From: Ruthenibacterium lactatiformans
GTDB taxonomy: Bacteria > Bacillota > Clostridia > Oscillospirales > Ruminococcaceae
DNA length: 64,000 nt
Reading direction: 5' to 3'
Assembly (NCBI RefSeq): GCF_000949455.1
Contig: NZ_JXXK01000008.1
Location: 66,247-130,246 of the forward strand
The notes below the pieces were generated by a model, which was given only the letters and a program-made list of their open reading frames with translations, searched no databases and was not told the origin of the DNA. This document shows, one piece after another, positions 47,748 to 56,313 of this stretch. Position numbers and translations under genes: made by a program. The stretch's first letter is position 1. The number at the start of each line of letters is the position of its first letter.

Positions 47748-48710
47748 ATGGAGGAAAAGGATTCTCTTGCGGTTTATTACGGAAAAAATTTCTGGACGGC
47801 GCCCCAGGGCGCACCGGCGCAGGCCGTGCCCGTGGACTGGCAGTTCACCTGGGCCGGGCATTTGTGCCGCATCCCGGCGCTGTATGTTTCAGACGCCGGG
47901 CTTACGCTTGATGTGCTTCTGTTTCTGGACAGCGGCGCGGTGCGCACGTTCTGCAAAAAATATGCGGGGGTGGACGGCGAGCGCCTCACGCCCTTGGAAG
48001 AGCGGATGTTGGAGGGAGAACGGCCCATCCCGGAGGCTTCCTTTTCCCCGCGCCTGATCAACGGCCTGCCTGTGGAGCCGTGCGCATCCAGCAGCTTCAC
48101 CTGGGTTCCCTTTGTGCGGCGCGAACGGCCCGACGCCGCCGTAGACGCCGTGCGCGCCGCTTACGCTTCCCTGTGCCTGCCGGGCGACTGCTATGTGTGC
48201 CACCGTGTGCACGCCCCCTGGCCCCGCGGGATGCAGACCGCTGTAAAAAGCCTGTCACTGGAGGTCGCCGCCGGGCCGCGGTGGATGCCCGTCGGCCGCG
48301 AATTCGCCGTCAACGAAGTGAGCGCTGCCGCCTGTGCGGTGCCTTTCGCACACCCGGCTACAGGCGCAAAGCACACGCTTTATGTAAATGAACTTGCTTT
48401 CCTTCACCGCGGCCCCACACCGCGCCTGCCGCAGTTGGAGGAGGGCTGGCTGCCGGTGATCGCCTACGAGATCGTGCCGCCCCTGCCCGCCGGCGAGGAA
48501 CCGGAGCTGATGGAAACGGGCCTGCCGCCCATCGAATGCACCGGACCGGTTGGCGTAGCGCTGAGCGACAGCGGCCCCGGCCCGCACGGCACAAAGCCAC
48601 GCGCAGCCTGCGGCTGGCTGCGCGGCGCGCAGGGCGGCGCGGTACATATGGCGCTGGCAGGCATCCATGCTCAGCGTGGAAGTTCTCTGCGCTATTCCTT
48701 CGAGGTGTAA
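47748..48710 (+). CDS. Hypothetical protein downstream of the PflX-like gene
   Basis: 320-residue soluble protein with no recognised domain. It starts 'MEEKDSLAVYYGKNFW', is rich in Pro, Ala and aromatic residues, and contains 'TFCKKYAGVDGERLTPLEERMLEG', 'YVCHRVHAPWPRGMQTAV' and 'VNELAFLHRGPTPRLPQLEEGWLPVIAYEI'. No signal peptide or transmembrane helix. GGGAG before ATG, 10 bp after the radical SAM stop. The beta-rich look suggests a binding or structural protein; I assign no function. Confidence 0.75.
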   Translation: MEEKDSLAVYYGKNFWTAPQGAPAQAVPVDWQFTWAGHLCRIPALYVSDAGLTLDVLLFLDSGAVRTFCKKYAGVDGERLTPLEERMLEGERPIPEASFSPRLINGLPVEPCASSSFTWVPFVRRERPDAAVDAVRAAYASLCLPGDCYVCHRVHAPWPRGMQTAVKSLSLEVAAGPRWMPVGREFAVNEVSAAACAVPFAHPATGAKHTLYVNELAFLHRGPTPRLPQLEEGWLPVIAYEIVPPLPAGEEPELMETGLPPIECTGPVGVALSDSGPGPHGTKPRAACGWLRGAQGGAVHMALAGIHAQRGSSLRYSFEV

Positions 48711-48778
48711 GCATCCTCAGGAAGCCGCCCGGCTTTCCCGCCGGGCACGCTGAGCTTTCTCTCCTTCTTTTCGGAAAC

Positions 48779-48822
48779 AAAAAGCGTCCCGTCTGCATCT
48801 TGCCGCAGGCGGGACGCTTTTT
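48779..48822. terminator. Bidirectional terminator
   Basis: AAAAAGCGTCCCG/CGGGACGCTTTTT outer stem with an inner CTGC/GCAG stem, T-runs both ways. Confidence 0.85.
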
Positions 48823-48858
48823 ATTGTACGCATCCGGGTATTCCGCGCCGGACCGCGC

Positions 48859-49071
48859 TCATTTCAAAAGCAGCGGCAGAAACGGAAGGACAACGCCGAA
48901 AACGAGGAACAGCGCGCCCCCGAAACGGATGCCGAACCTGTATAACTCCGACGGCTCATCGGCGCGGTACGATTTCCACTGCTCGGTCCATTTCCAAACC
49001 AGCGCCGGACGAAGCAGGCACAGCAGCCCCAGCGCAATACAAACCGCCGAAAGGATCATACAATATACCAT
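48859..49071 (-). CDS. Small membrane protein, DUF6199-like
   Basis: 70 residues with two hydrophobic helices (about 3-24 and 46-68) joined by a polar loop 'WKWTEQWKSYRADEPSELYRFGIR', which resembles the DUF6199 pattern of a W-x-x-TE-x-WK loop between helices. Start assumed at the first ATG after GGTGGAG; a later ATG is also possible. Function unknown. It follows the zinc-ribbon membrane protein gene by 42 bp. Confidence 0.65.
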   Translation of the reverse strand: MVYCMILSAVCIALGLLCLLRPALVWKWTEQWKSYRADEPSELYRFGIRFGGALFLVFGVVLPFLPLLLK

Positions 49072-49113
49072 TCTCCACCTCTCTCTCCATTCCGTTGCGT
49101 TTCTTTCCCTGCC

Positions 49114-49860
49114 TCAGTAGTAAAAAGCCGGGGACGCCACCGCCATTATCAAAAACAGCACGAACGTCAATACAAAAAACACAGCCCATGCGATGACACG
49201 CGCAGCCAGAAAGCCCCGCGCAAAGTTGCGGCGGTTGGGGCGGCCCGGGCTGTCCAGCGCCCAGACGAGCAGGAACACCAGCCCGATCACCGGCACCATT
49301 CCCAAAAGGGACATTCCGAGATAGGAGCCCATGGATATCGGCTCGGGCAGCTCCGGCTGTCCGTAGCTTTGCATGCCGGGCGTATAATAGGCAGGCCGCT
49401 GCGCATAAGCGGGCGGCGGAACGCCCGGGCCGGGTGTTCCCTCAGGCCGCGGCGGCATATAGATGGGCCGCGGCGCAGCCCCCACAGGGCTGCCGCCCTG
49501 CGGCGGATACGGATACGCCTCCCCCTGCCCGTGGATGGGAGGCACGGGCGCACCCGGTCCGGGCTGCGTCGGGATTTCCCCCGCGGAGACCGTCACAGGC
49601 GGCTCCTCCAGCCGTCCGGCCTGCCGTGGTTCACCCGTGCCCGCCTCCCGCACGGGTGGCTCCGGCAAGTCGGCCGCGGGCGCGCTTCCGCCCTCCTGCC
49701 CGGACAGCCCTGCATCGCGGGTGCCGTCCTGCGCTTGTGCCTGCGGCGGCTCCGCCATCCGGTCCGGCTCATCGGGTTCGATCCTACGTCCGCAGTTCGG
49801 GCATGCGTCCAGGCCCGGCACAAGCGCCGTGCCGCAGATAGGACAAAAGTTTTTTGCCAT
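49114..49860 (-). CDS. Zinc-ribbon, proline-rich, membrane protein
   Basis: 248 residues in three parts: an N-terminal zinc ribbon with two CxxC knuckles ('FCPICG' and 'ACPNCG', residues 6-23), a long low-complexity Pro/Gly/Glu region (about 28-165), and two hydrophobic helices at the C-terminus (about 183-200 and 220-245). Similar proteins are common in Firmicutes with no defined role. The disordered linker and the ribbon would be cytoplasmic. AAGGAG lies 9 nt before ATG. Confidence 0.82.
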   Translation of the reverse strand: MAKNFCPICGTALVPGLDACPNCGRRIEPDEPDRMAEPPQAQAQDGTRDAGLSGQEGGSAPAADLPEPPVREAGTGEPRQAGRLEEPPVTVSAGEIPTQPGPGAPVPPIHGQGEAYPYPPQGGSPVGAAPRPIYMPPRPEGTPGPGVPPPAYAQRPAYYTPGMQSYGQPELPEPISMGSYLGMSLLGMVPVIGLVFLLVWALDSPGRPNRRNFARGFLAARVIAWAVFFVLTFVLFLIMAVASPAFYY

Positions 49861-49900
49861 TGCAAAACGCTCCTTTCCGCGCGCCCCATGGGGCCTGCGG

Positions 49901-51010
49901 TCAAAAATACATATATACCTGACAGGGGATCATGCCATTGTACAGCTTGCGGCGGCGTTTGGCCTTTTTGCCGAAATGCTGCTCAAAATCCGCGTCCGCC
50001 GTAATAATGTATGCGCTGCGCACGGGGTTTTCCTCCAGCCGACGGCCCAGCATGCGCTCCAGCTCCGCGGCGGCGGCAAGGTCTCCCAGGCGCTCGCCAT
50101 AAGGCGGATTGGTGAACACCATCGCGCCGGGGGCAGGGGAAAAATCCTTCACATCCGCCGTAAAGAACCTGCAGTGCTTTTCCACTCCCGCCAGCTTTGC
50201 ATTGGCCGCAGCCAACGCCACCGCCGCAGGGTCAATGTCAAAGCCTACGCCTTGGAATTCCACGCCCCGCCGGATCTCCGAAAGGGCTTTCTCCCGCTGC
50301 TCTTTCCAGACGGCGGCAGGCAGAAACGCATAGTGCTCCGCCGTAAAGCGGCGCCGCAGGCCGGGGGCCATGTTCATGGCCTTCATCGCGGCCTCGATCA
50401 TCAGCGTACCGCTGCCGCAGAACGGGTCCTGCGCCAGTGTGTCGGGATAGATGCGGCCCAGGTCAATGATGGCCGCGGCCAGCGTCTCCTTGATGGGCGC
50501 CTCCATACTGTTTTTGCGGTAACCGCGCTTGTGCAGGCCGTCGCCGGAGGTATCCAGCATTACCTCCACCATATTTTTGCGGATGGAAAAACGTATTTTG
50601 TACAGCGCGCCGTCCTCTGGCAGAACCTGCACCCGGTGCCCGCGCTTGAGCCGCTCCACCACAGCCTTTTTCACGATGCTTTGACAGGCCGGAACGCTGG
50701 AAAGCGCACTGGACAGACTACTGCCCTTCACCGGGAACTCCGCGTCCGCGGGCAGCAGCTCTTCCCAGGGAATGGCCGATACGCCGTCAAACAGCTCGTC
50801 AAAGGTAACGGCCTTGTAGGTCTTAAGGAGGATGAGCACGCGCTCGGCACAGCGGCTCCACAGATTGGCGGCTGCGATGATGTCCGGCCCGCCGCGGAAC
50901 GCCACGCGTCCATCTGTGACAGCGACATCCTCTGCGCCGATGCGCTTAAAGTCGAACGCCGCGGCGCTCTCTGTGCCAAAATAGCAGGGTGCGATCAAAT
51001 CATATTTCAA
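49901..51010 (-). CDS. 23S rRNA methyltransferase of the RlmL/YpsC type (THUMP + MTase)
   Basis: Class I SAM-dependent methyltransferase, probably making N2-methylguanosine in 23S rRNA. The N-terminal ~155 residues hold a ferredoxin-like/THUMP RNA-binding region ('FPVKGSSLSSALSSVPACQSIVKKAVVERLK'); the catalytic domain follows with 'LHKRGYRKNSMEAPIKETLAAAI', 'DPFCGSGTLMIEAA' (SAM loop) and the catalytic 'FTNPPYGERLGD'. TTG start with GAGG 9 nt upstream. 369 residues fits the single-MTase bacterial form. The exact target base cannot be assigned from sequence. Confidence 0.9.
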   Translation of the reverse strand: MKYDLIAPCYFGTESAAAFDFKRIGAEDVAVTDGRVAFRGGPDIIAAANLWSRCAERVLILLKTYKAVTFDELFDGVSAIPWEELLPADAEFPVKGSSLSSALSSVPACQSIVKKAVVERLKRGHRVQVLPEDGALYKIRFSIRKNMVEVMLDTSGDGLHKRGYRKNSMEAPIKETLAAAIIDLGRIYPDTLAQDPFCGSGTLMIEAAMKAMNMAPGLRRRFTAEHYAFLPAAVWKEQREKALSEIRRGVEFQGVGFDIDPAAVALAAANAKLAGVEKHCRFFTADVKDFSPAPGAMVFTNPPYGERLGDLAAAAELERMLGRRLEENPVRSAYIITADADFEQHFGKKAKRRRKLYNGMIPCQVYMYF

Positions 51011-51137
51011 AATTGTTTTCCTCGTCTTTTTAAAATCGTGTCAGGGCAGCGCCCCGGCATTCCGCAGGCCGGGACCGCCGTGACGGCTTGGGGGCGATAA
51101 AGCCCGTACCAGCCGTACAACGTGCGTTATCAGTTTA

Positions 51138-51166
51138 AGTATAGCACAAGCCCGGCCGCATCACAA
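51138..51166 (-). promoter_or_regulatory. Promoter of the methyltransferase gene
   Basis: Minus strand TTGTGA, 17 bp, TATACT, with a leader of about 120 nt. The following stretch to 51384 shows no gene. Confidence 0.6.
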
Positions 51167-51384
51167 GCGGCGGCTGTTTTCTGAATGAAATGATCCGGCG
51201 GTGCGGCGCCCGGCACCTGTCCCCCTTCCCTTACCGATCCGACGGCCGGACGGAACATGAACTGCAACACCTCCCGGTTCGGGAGCAAAATAATTCACAG
51301 AACAGCTTTTGGTACCGATGTCTCCATCCGGTCGCGCCGTACCTTAAAGGCACCCTGCAAATACGCCGCATTGTTCTTTCATAT

Positions 51385-51536
51385 ATGGTATAATAACCTC
51401 AAACCCGCCGCTTGCGCGGCTGCGCGCACTTCATGCGCTGATGCGCTTATCGCGCATTGCTTTGAGAACATTGAACCATGCAAAACCGCAATGGATGCGG
51501 TTTTGTTGTGGCCGCTTCGCGGCGCTATGGTATAAT
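51385..51536 (+). repeat. Diverged single copy of the palindromic promoter-bearing repeat
   Basis: Body AACCTCAAACCCGCCGC...GCCGCTTCGCGGCGCT, about 132 bp, clearly related to the tandem units at 29.5 kb. It is flanked on both sides by the same 10 bases, ATGGTATAAT, as expected for a target duplication; the right copy is an extended -10 promoter element facing the HIT remnant. The 685 bp between the methyltransferase and HIT genes otherwise hold no supported gene. Confidence 0.8.
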
Positions 51537-51695
51537 ATGTCCGGTTGGCGAATGTAAGCCGCAGGCGAAGCATGCGCTTAGCGGCATAGATACCATGTTT
51601 CTTAGTGAACACGAGCGGTACCCGAAGTGCGAGCTTAGAAAATGGTATATTGTCCGTGAAACAACAGGAAGCCGCCGTTTGGGGCGAAAAGGCAA

Positions 51696-52148
51696 ATGGC
51701 AGATAGCTGCAGCGACTGTGAAAGAATCGAGTTGATCAAAAAGCAGAAGACCCCATATTTTGTCAGAGAATCAAAAACCGGTTACGTCGTTATCGGTGAC
51801 AATCAGCGCATAAAAAGACATTCTCTTTTTCTATGCAAGCAATGCGTCTCTGAGCTGCATCTTTTAGCACTTGAATTCAGATATGGCTTTCTGACAGAAA
51901 TGTCTATCGCAGCTGAAGCCGTTTATAAAAGCGTTTAAGCCGGAAAAGCTGAATTATGAACTTCTGCGCGTAGGCGGCGTCCATATGCACGGCATATATT
52001 TTCCAGAAGAAACGGCGATACGCCCCGCCCCGGCCCTGTTTGGCAGTTGGGGAAGGAATTGTCGTCGGAGAAATATCGTCCCTCCTCAGAAGAATTGGCA
52101 GCTTTAAAGACACAGTTGAACATAGAATTGGACAAGCTCTTGTTATAG
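51696..52148 (+). pseudogene. HIT family protein (HxHxH hydrolase), two frameshifts
   Basis: Reading across three frames gives one continuous HIT-domain protein: 'CSDCERIELIKKQKTPYFVRE' with the zinc CxxC, 'GYVVIGDNQRIKRHSLFLCK', 'EMSIAAEAVYK', then 'AFKPEKLNYELLRVGGVHMH' and 'HIFSRRNGDTPRPGPVWQLG', ending near 'ELDKLLL'. The first break is an extra A in an A-run (about 51928; AAAA for AAA), which gives an early stop. The second is a missing base inside the active-site motif HMHxH (about 51991), probably a lost T of TGG. The protein would be about 150 residues. Decay looks recent because the rest is clean. Confidence 0.85.
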
Positions 52149-52211
52149 ACCGCCTGCTTGACCATCATACATCACCTGCGGAAGGCCCTGTTCCCGGCGC
52201 CGGCCGCACAA

Positions 52212-52463
52212 AAACATCCTGCCCGGAATTTATACGGGCAGGATGTTTTGCAGCTTGTCGAAAAAGCTACGCTTTTGCGCCAAGCTGCCTACGAACAGGG
52301 CCTGCGGCCCCGTTCGCCGCGCACGGCGCGGGATTATTTTAAATGAAAAAGGGGTTCGCCATCCCTTTTTCAAGCTTTTTCCCCGGACGCTTCTTTTCCT
52401 TCTTTGCCTTTTTCGATGGTCTAAAAACATCCTGCCCGGAATTTATGCGGGCAGGATGTTTTG
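52212..52463. repeat. Dispersed intergenic repeat, copy B, flanked by duplicated terminator hairpins
   Basis: A repeat body of about 175 bp related to copy A lies between two direct copies of the hairpin ACATCCTGCCCGG-AATTTAT-CGGGCAGGATGT (52213 and 52427), each with TTTTG after it. The body ends carry inverted TCGAAAAAG (52258) and CTTTTTCGA (52407), like short terminal inverted repeats. An internal AAAAAGGG/CCCTTTTT hairpin is another terminator. The rest of the 390 bp between the HIT remnant and the ABC permease gene is empty. Confidence 0.75.
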
Positions 52464-52536
52464 CTCCTTCACGCTGTCGGCGCTTCAATGAAAAGAACCG
52501 CTTTATCCCAGAACATTTTATCCGGTCGGTTCCGCC

Positions 52537-53256
52537 TTACTCTTTCTCCAAGCGCTTGAGCAGCAGCATGCAGAGAACGGACGACATTGCCATCACCAGA
52601 GCCAGCGGCCACAGGTTCCCAGCGGAAAATCCGCCGTCCTTCATCAGGCAAAAGCCCCATGACGCAGGAAATATCCGTCCCGCCGCACCAAGAACGCCGG
52701 GCAGCAGCTCCGACGGGAACATAATGCCCGACAGAAGAATGGAGGGAAGAAAAACGAGCTGGGAAAACATGGTCAGCTTCGCCTGATCCCTTACTGCCAC
52801 CCCAAGCACGCCGCCCACGCTCAGCGACGCGGCAGTAAAAACCGCCAGGGCACCGAAATACGCTGCCGGGTCGGCAGGCGCCGCCGCGCCGAATGCAGGC
52901 GGCGCAGCCAAATAGATTACCGCGCTCATCAGCATCAGATGCAGAAATGTGGACAAGAGCGCCGGGATGAGACCGAAGTACAGCGGCACACCGTTGGCTT
53001 TGTACATTTTTTTGATATCGCCGCCGTAGATCTCCACCAGCGAGGGCGGCAGGCCGATCAGCGCCCCCATGGAGACACCCATCACCGTCATGGACGGAAC
53101 CAGCGTTTCCCGCGCGGACGGGTTGACCGATGTAAAAATCCCTCCCATCATTGCAAAAAACAAAAGCGGCACCACATAGCAGGTAATGAGCAGCGTCCTG
53201 CTGCGGATGTCCAGCCGCCATTGCAGCGCCGTGCCATACAAAAACGCCCCCATCAT
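52537..53256 (-). CDS. ABC-2 type transporter permease
   Basis: 239-residue membrane subunit with six hydrophobic helices, of the ABC-2 exporter type: 'MMGAFLYGTALQWRLDIRSRTLL' at the N-terminus, 'TVMGVSMGALIGLPPSLVEIYGGDIKKMYKANG' and the conserved 'LVFLPSILLSGIMFPSELLPGVLGAAGRIFPA' near the end. ATG overlaps the stop of the ATPase gene (ATGA). With the ATPase and the MerR-type regulator upstream it makes a self-contained drug- or lipid-export operon. Confidence 0.88.
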   Translation of the reverse strand: MMGAFLYGTALQWRLDIRSRTLLITCYVVPLLFFAMMGGIFTSVNPSARETLVPSMTVMGVSMGALIGLPPSLVEIYGGDIKKMYKANGVPLYFGLIPALLSTFLHLMLMSAVIYLAAPPAFGAAAPADPAAYFGALAVFTAASLSVGGVLGVAVRDQAKLTMFSQLVFLPSILLSGIMFPSELLPGVLGAAGRIFPASWGFCLMKDGGFSAGNLWPLALVMAMSSVLCMLLLKRLEKE

Positions 53257-54065
53257 ACATCCTCCTTCGCAATATCCATAAAATGCTGCTCCAGTGTTCC
53301 CCGTCCTACTGTAACATCCAGAATCGCGACGCCGCACCGTTTGTAAGCTTCCAGCAACGGCAGCAGGGCCTCCCCTACGTCGTCAGCCTCAAAACGCTCC
53401 TCACCCTGCGCTGTCCGGACGCACACAAGGTATCGGCTGCCGATATGCGCGGTCAGTTCCGTCACAGTGCCCAGAAAAACCAACTCTCCGCGGTTCAGGA
53501 TGCCGATGCGGCTGCACAGGCTTTCCACCTCCGCCATATCATGGCTGGCCAGGACGATGGTTTTCCCCTGCGCCTGCAGTGCGCGGATCTGCGCGTGGAG
53601 CGCCACCCGCCCCTCCACGTCCAGCCCGGCTGTGGGTTCATCCAGAAATACCACGTCCGGCCTTCCGGTGAGCGCAAGTGCAAGATGCAGCCGCCGCTTT
53701 TGTCCGGTGGACAGCGCGCCGTACTGCGTTTTTTTCATCCCACCGATGCCCAGTGCGTCCAGCATGGCCGCATCCGGCTTCGTTCCGTTCCATTTTGCAA
53801 ACAGCGCCACGGCCTCCATGGGCCGGATGTGCGCCGGCAGAGAGGCGGACTGAAGCTGTATCCCGGCCTTGCCCCACACCACAGCACTGCCGCCATCCTG
53901 CCGCCGCAGGCCCTCGATGCATTCCAGCGCCGTGGTCTTTCCCGCGCCGTTCACCCCCAGCAGCGCAAAGATCTCGCCCTGCTCCACCGTGAAGGTCAGT
54001 CCCTTCAGCACCGCACGGCCTGCGTAACTTTTTTGCAGGCCCTCCACCCGTATCGCACAGCTCAT
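53253..54065 (-). CDS. ABC transporter ATP-binding protein
   Basis: 270-residue ATPase with Walker A 'LLGVNGAGKTTALECIEGL', signature 'LSTGQKRRLHLALALTG', Walker B 'VVFLDEPTAGLD' and H-loop 'IVLASHDMAEVE'. The C-terminal ~70 residues ('RYLVCVRTAQGEERFEADDVGEALLPLLE') are the usual CcmA-type extension. ATG overlaps the MerR gene stop (ATGA), so regulator, ATPase and permease are translationally coupled. The family exports drugs, antibiotics or lipids. Confidence 0.92.
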   Translation of the reverse strand: MSCAIRVEGLQKSYAGRAVLKGLTFTVEQGEIFALLGVNGAGKTTALECIEGLRRQDGGSAVVWGKAGIQLQSASLPAHIRPMEAVALFAKWNGTKPDAAMLDALGIGGMKKTQYGALSTGQKRRLHLALALTGRPDVVFLDEPTAGLDVEGRVALHAQIRALQAQGKTIVLASHDMAEVESLCSRIGILNRGELVFLGTVTELTAHIGSRYLVCVRTAQGEERFEADDVGEALLPLLEAYKRCGVAILDVTVGRGTLEQHFMDIAKEDV

Positions 54066-54865
54066 TGCATATCCTCCCCTGTCGGCCCTGTCCCGATCCG
54101 GGTAAAATAGGCGTCCAGCGCCGGCTCGATGTACGCACTTGCCGCGGCCTGCCTTTGCCGCCACGCGGCGTCCGCTCCGTCAAAGCTTCCCATCTCCATC
54201 AGCTTTGCCAAAATTTCCATGTCCCCGCCGGTGAACTCCGTCACCATCTGCCAAAATGCGGCCGCCAGCGCCTGCCCCCGCGCCCCTTCGGGCGGCTCGC
54301 CTGCGGCCTGCAGACGCAGCGCCTCGTCCTGCAGGCGGTTGAAGGTCTCCAGCATCGCCCGGCCGCTCTCCTTGTCGAAGCGGCTGCGGATATGGTCCAG
54401 CGTTCTTTCGTCAAAATGCTTGATGAGCCAGTAAAACTCATTTTTCATCTGCAGGTTCACAATAATATCCGCGTACTTTTTAAAGTCCACCGTCTGCATC
54501 TGCAGCACCTCGGCACGCAAAGTCTCAATGGCCGTGAGTGATTCCGTCAGCACCGCGATCTTCTCCCGCACGGCGGCAGCCTGCGCTGCCAGCGCGTCCG
54601 CAACGTCGGCGGGCGTATCCAACGGCGCAAGCCTGTTTTTGATGTCGTCCAGGGAAAAACCCAGAGACTTCAGCGACAGGATTTGATGGAGCTGTATCAT
54701 ATCCTTATCCGTGTACAGTCTTCGCCCGCCTCCGCTTTCTGCCGTGGGAGAAAGCAGTCCCTCCCTGTCGTAGTATTGAAGCGTGCGGACCGTGACGCCC
54801 ATTCTTTCCGCCAGCTTTCCCACGGTCATAAAGCCATCCGGCAGCGCCCGTTCATTTTTTGGCAT
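54062..54865 (-). CDS. MerR-family regulator with TipAS-like effector domain
   Basis: 267 residues. The N-terminal MerR winged helix is 'MTVGKLAERMGVTVRTLQYYDREGLLSPTAESGGGRRLYTDKD', followed by a coiled-coil dimerisation helix (about 75-120) and a C-terminal helical domain of about 130 residues resembling the TipAS drug-binding domain ('WLIKHFDERTLDHIRSRFDK'). It likely activates its own operon when a cationic or peptide drug binds. GGGAGG lies 8 nt before the chosen ATG, about 30 bp after an in-frame ATG that lacks a ribosome site. Confidence 0.9.
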   Translation of the reverse strand: MPKNERALPDGFMTVGKLAERMGVTVRTLQYYDREGLLSPTAESGGGRRLYTDKDMIQLHQILSLKSLGFSLDDIKNRLAPLDTPADVADALAAQAAAVREKIAVLTESLTAIETLRAEVLQMQTVDFKKYADIIVNLQMKNEFYWLIKHFDERTLDHIRSRFDKESGRAMLETFNRLQDEALRLQAAGEPPEGARGQALAAAFWQMVTEFTGGDMEILAKLMEMGSFDGADAAWRQRQAAASAYIEPALDAYFTRIGTGPTGEDMQ

Positions 54866-54957
54866 CTCTATCACCTCCCTGCCATTATATTTCATGACGC
54901 CGCGTCACAAGCAACCCTTTTTTGACGCCCATGCAAAATATTTTCCGGCGCTTGGCG

Positions 54958-54991
54958 CAAAAAAGCGCCGCGCGAAACTTCGTGCGGCGCT
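54958..54991 (-). terminator. Terminator of the HPF gene
   Basis: Minus strand AGCGCCGC...GCGGCGCT stem followed by TTTTTTG. Confidence 0.8.
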
Positions 54992-55021
54992 CTGCCTGCA
55001 ATCTTCATTGAAAAGTACGCA

Positions 55022-55549
55022 TCAGCGTTCCGGAATCAGTACGCCGTAGCTGCCGTCCTTGCGGCGGTACACCGCGTGGATCTCATCGGTGTCCGCGTCG
55101 CGGAATAAAAAGAACGTGTGGCCCAGCATATTCATCTCCAAAATCGCCTCATCCACGGTGCTTGGCTTGCAGGAAAAGCGTTTTTCGCGGATGATGCTGT
55201 ATGCTTCTTCCGGCTCCGCCTCGTGGGCGGCAAGCGCGAATTCCTCCACCGCGGGCTGATAGACACGGTTTTCCAAACGCTTGCGGTTTTTAACGATGCG
55301 CCGCGTCAGCAGGTCTACCGCCGCGTCGAACGCATCTTCCATACGGTCGGCCGATTTCTCGGCACGGCTCGTAAAGCCCTTGTCTTTAACGGTCACCTCC
55401 ACCGTCTGCCAGTCCTTTTCCACGGTCACGGTAACGTTCGCCTCCGCGCTGTCGGAAAAGAATTTGTCCAACTTTGCAAGCTTTGTTTCCACGCGCTGTA
55501 TAAACGCGTCCTTCAGGTTGACTTTTCGTCCTGTGCATGTGATCTTCAT
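55022..55549 (-). CDS. hpf: Ribosome hibernation-promoting factor, long form
   Basis: 175-residue protein that dimerises 70S ribosomes into 100S particles in stationary phase. The N-terminal ~100 residues are the HPF/YfiA fold ('ITCTGRKVNLKDAFIQRVETKLAKLDKFF', 'DKGFTSRAEKSADRMEDAFDAAVDLL'), and the C-terminal dimerisation domain is 'IIREKRFSCKPSTVDEAILEMNMLGHTFFLFRDADTDEIHAVYRRKDG', typical of Firmicutes long HPF. AAAGGAGG before ATG. Promoter TTGTAA-18-TATAAT on the minus strand. Confidence 0.95.
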   Translation of the reverse strand: MKITCTGRKVNLKDAFIQRVETKLAKLDKFFSDSAEANVTVTVEKDWQTVEVTVKDKGFTSRAEKSADRMEDAFDAAVDLLTRRIVKNRKRLENRVYQPAVEEFALAAHEAEPEEAYSIIREKRFSCKPSTVDEAILEMNMLGHTFFLFRDADTDEIHAVYRRKDGSYGVLIPER

Positions 55550-55611
55550 AAACCAAAGCCTCCTTTAACAGTTGAAAAAGCGGCGTGGACAACCCCGCTT
55601 CTTCTGTTTTG

Positions 55612-55641
55612 ATTATACCACGTCAGCACGTGATTTTACAA
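55612..55641 (-). promoter_or_regulatory. hpf promoter
   Basis: Minus strand TTGTAA, 18 bp, TATAAT, about 65 bp before the start. AT-rich sequence upstream. Confidence 0.6.
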
Positions 55642-55718
55642 GGATTTTATAGGCAATATTTACAAAATGTTATTTTAGCATACACAAAAAAATATACAAT
55701 TCGCACGCAATGTAAATT

Positions 55719-55753
55719 AAAAAGCGGCGCAACTGAACAAGCCGCGCCGCTTT
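55719..55753 (-). terminator. Terminator of the S1-domain gene
   Basis: Minus strand AAAGCGGCGC/GCGCCGCTTT stem followed by TTTAATTT. Confidence 0.8.
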
Positions 55754-55812
55754 GAGCGGAGATTTCTTTCATTATACGCCGGAAAAGCCCGCGCGCCGCA
55801 GGCTCTGCCCGC

Positions 55813-56238
55813 TCAATGCCCCCGGCGGGAGTAACCGCCGCCGCGGCGCGCCTCGGTGACGCGGCGCAGGTCGGAGATTTTTTCCTCGCTGCGGGATTTG
55901 AACTGGCTCATCATGTCCTCAAACGACATTTCACCCTGCGGCTGCGACTGAGTGCGGGGCTGCCAGGTGCGGCCGGTATCCGCGCGCTGGGGGCGCGGGG
56001 GGCGCGGCTCAGTGCGCTTGATGGAAAGCGCGATTTTGCCCTCGGGCGAGATGCTCATCACCTTCACCTTCACGGTCTGTCCTTCGCTCAAAACGTCGGA
56101 AAGCTCCTGGATATACTCGTTGGACACCTCGGAAATGTGTACCATGCCGGTTTGGCCGCCGGGCAAAGCCACGAACGCGCCGAATTTTTTTACGCCGGTG
56201 ATCTTGCCCTCTACGATGCTTCCTACCTCTACTGCCAT
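55813..56238 (-). CDS. S1 RNA-binding domain protein (YabR/general stress protein 13-like)
   Basis: 141 residues. Residues 4-77 are one S1 OB-fold ('VGSIVEGKITGVKKFGAFVALPGGQTGMVHISEVSNEYIQELSDVLSEGQTVKVKVMSI'), followed by a basic, Arg/Pro/Gln-rich tail ending RRGGGYSRRGH. It is the usual neighbour of divIC in the Bacillus order (yabR). Probably binds RNA or ribosomes; molecular role not settled. AAGGAG upstream of ATG. Confidence 0.9.
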   Translation of the reverse strand: MAVEVGSIVEGKITGVKKFGAFVALPGGQTGMVHISEVSNEYIQELSDVLSEGQTVKVKVMSISPEGKIALSIKRTEPRPPRPQRADTGRTWQPRTQSQPQGEMSFEDMMSQFKSRSEEKISDLRRVTEARRGGGYSRRGH

Positions 56239-56313
56239 GGATTGCGATAACTCCTTACGTTAAATAAAGTTATAAAAATTGCGAAGCCGCAATGCTTACC
56301 AAAACCGGTGCAG

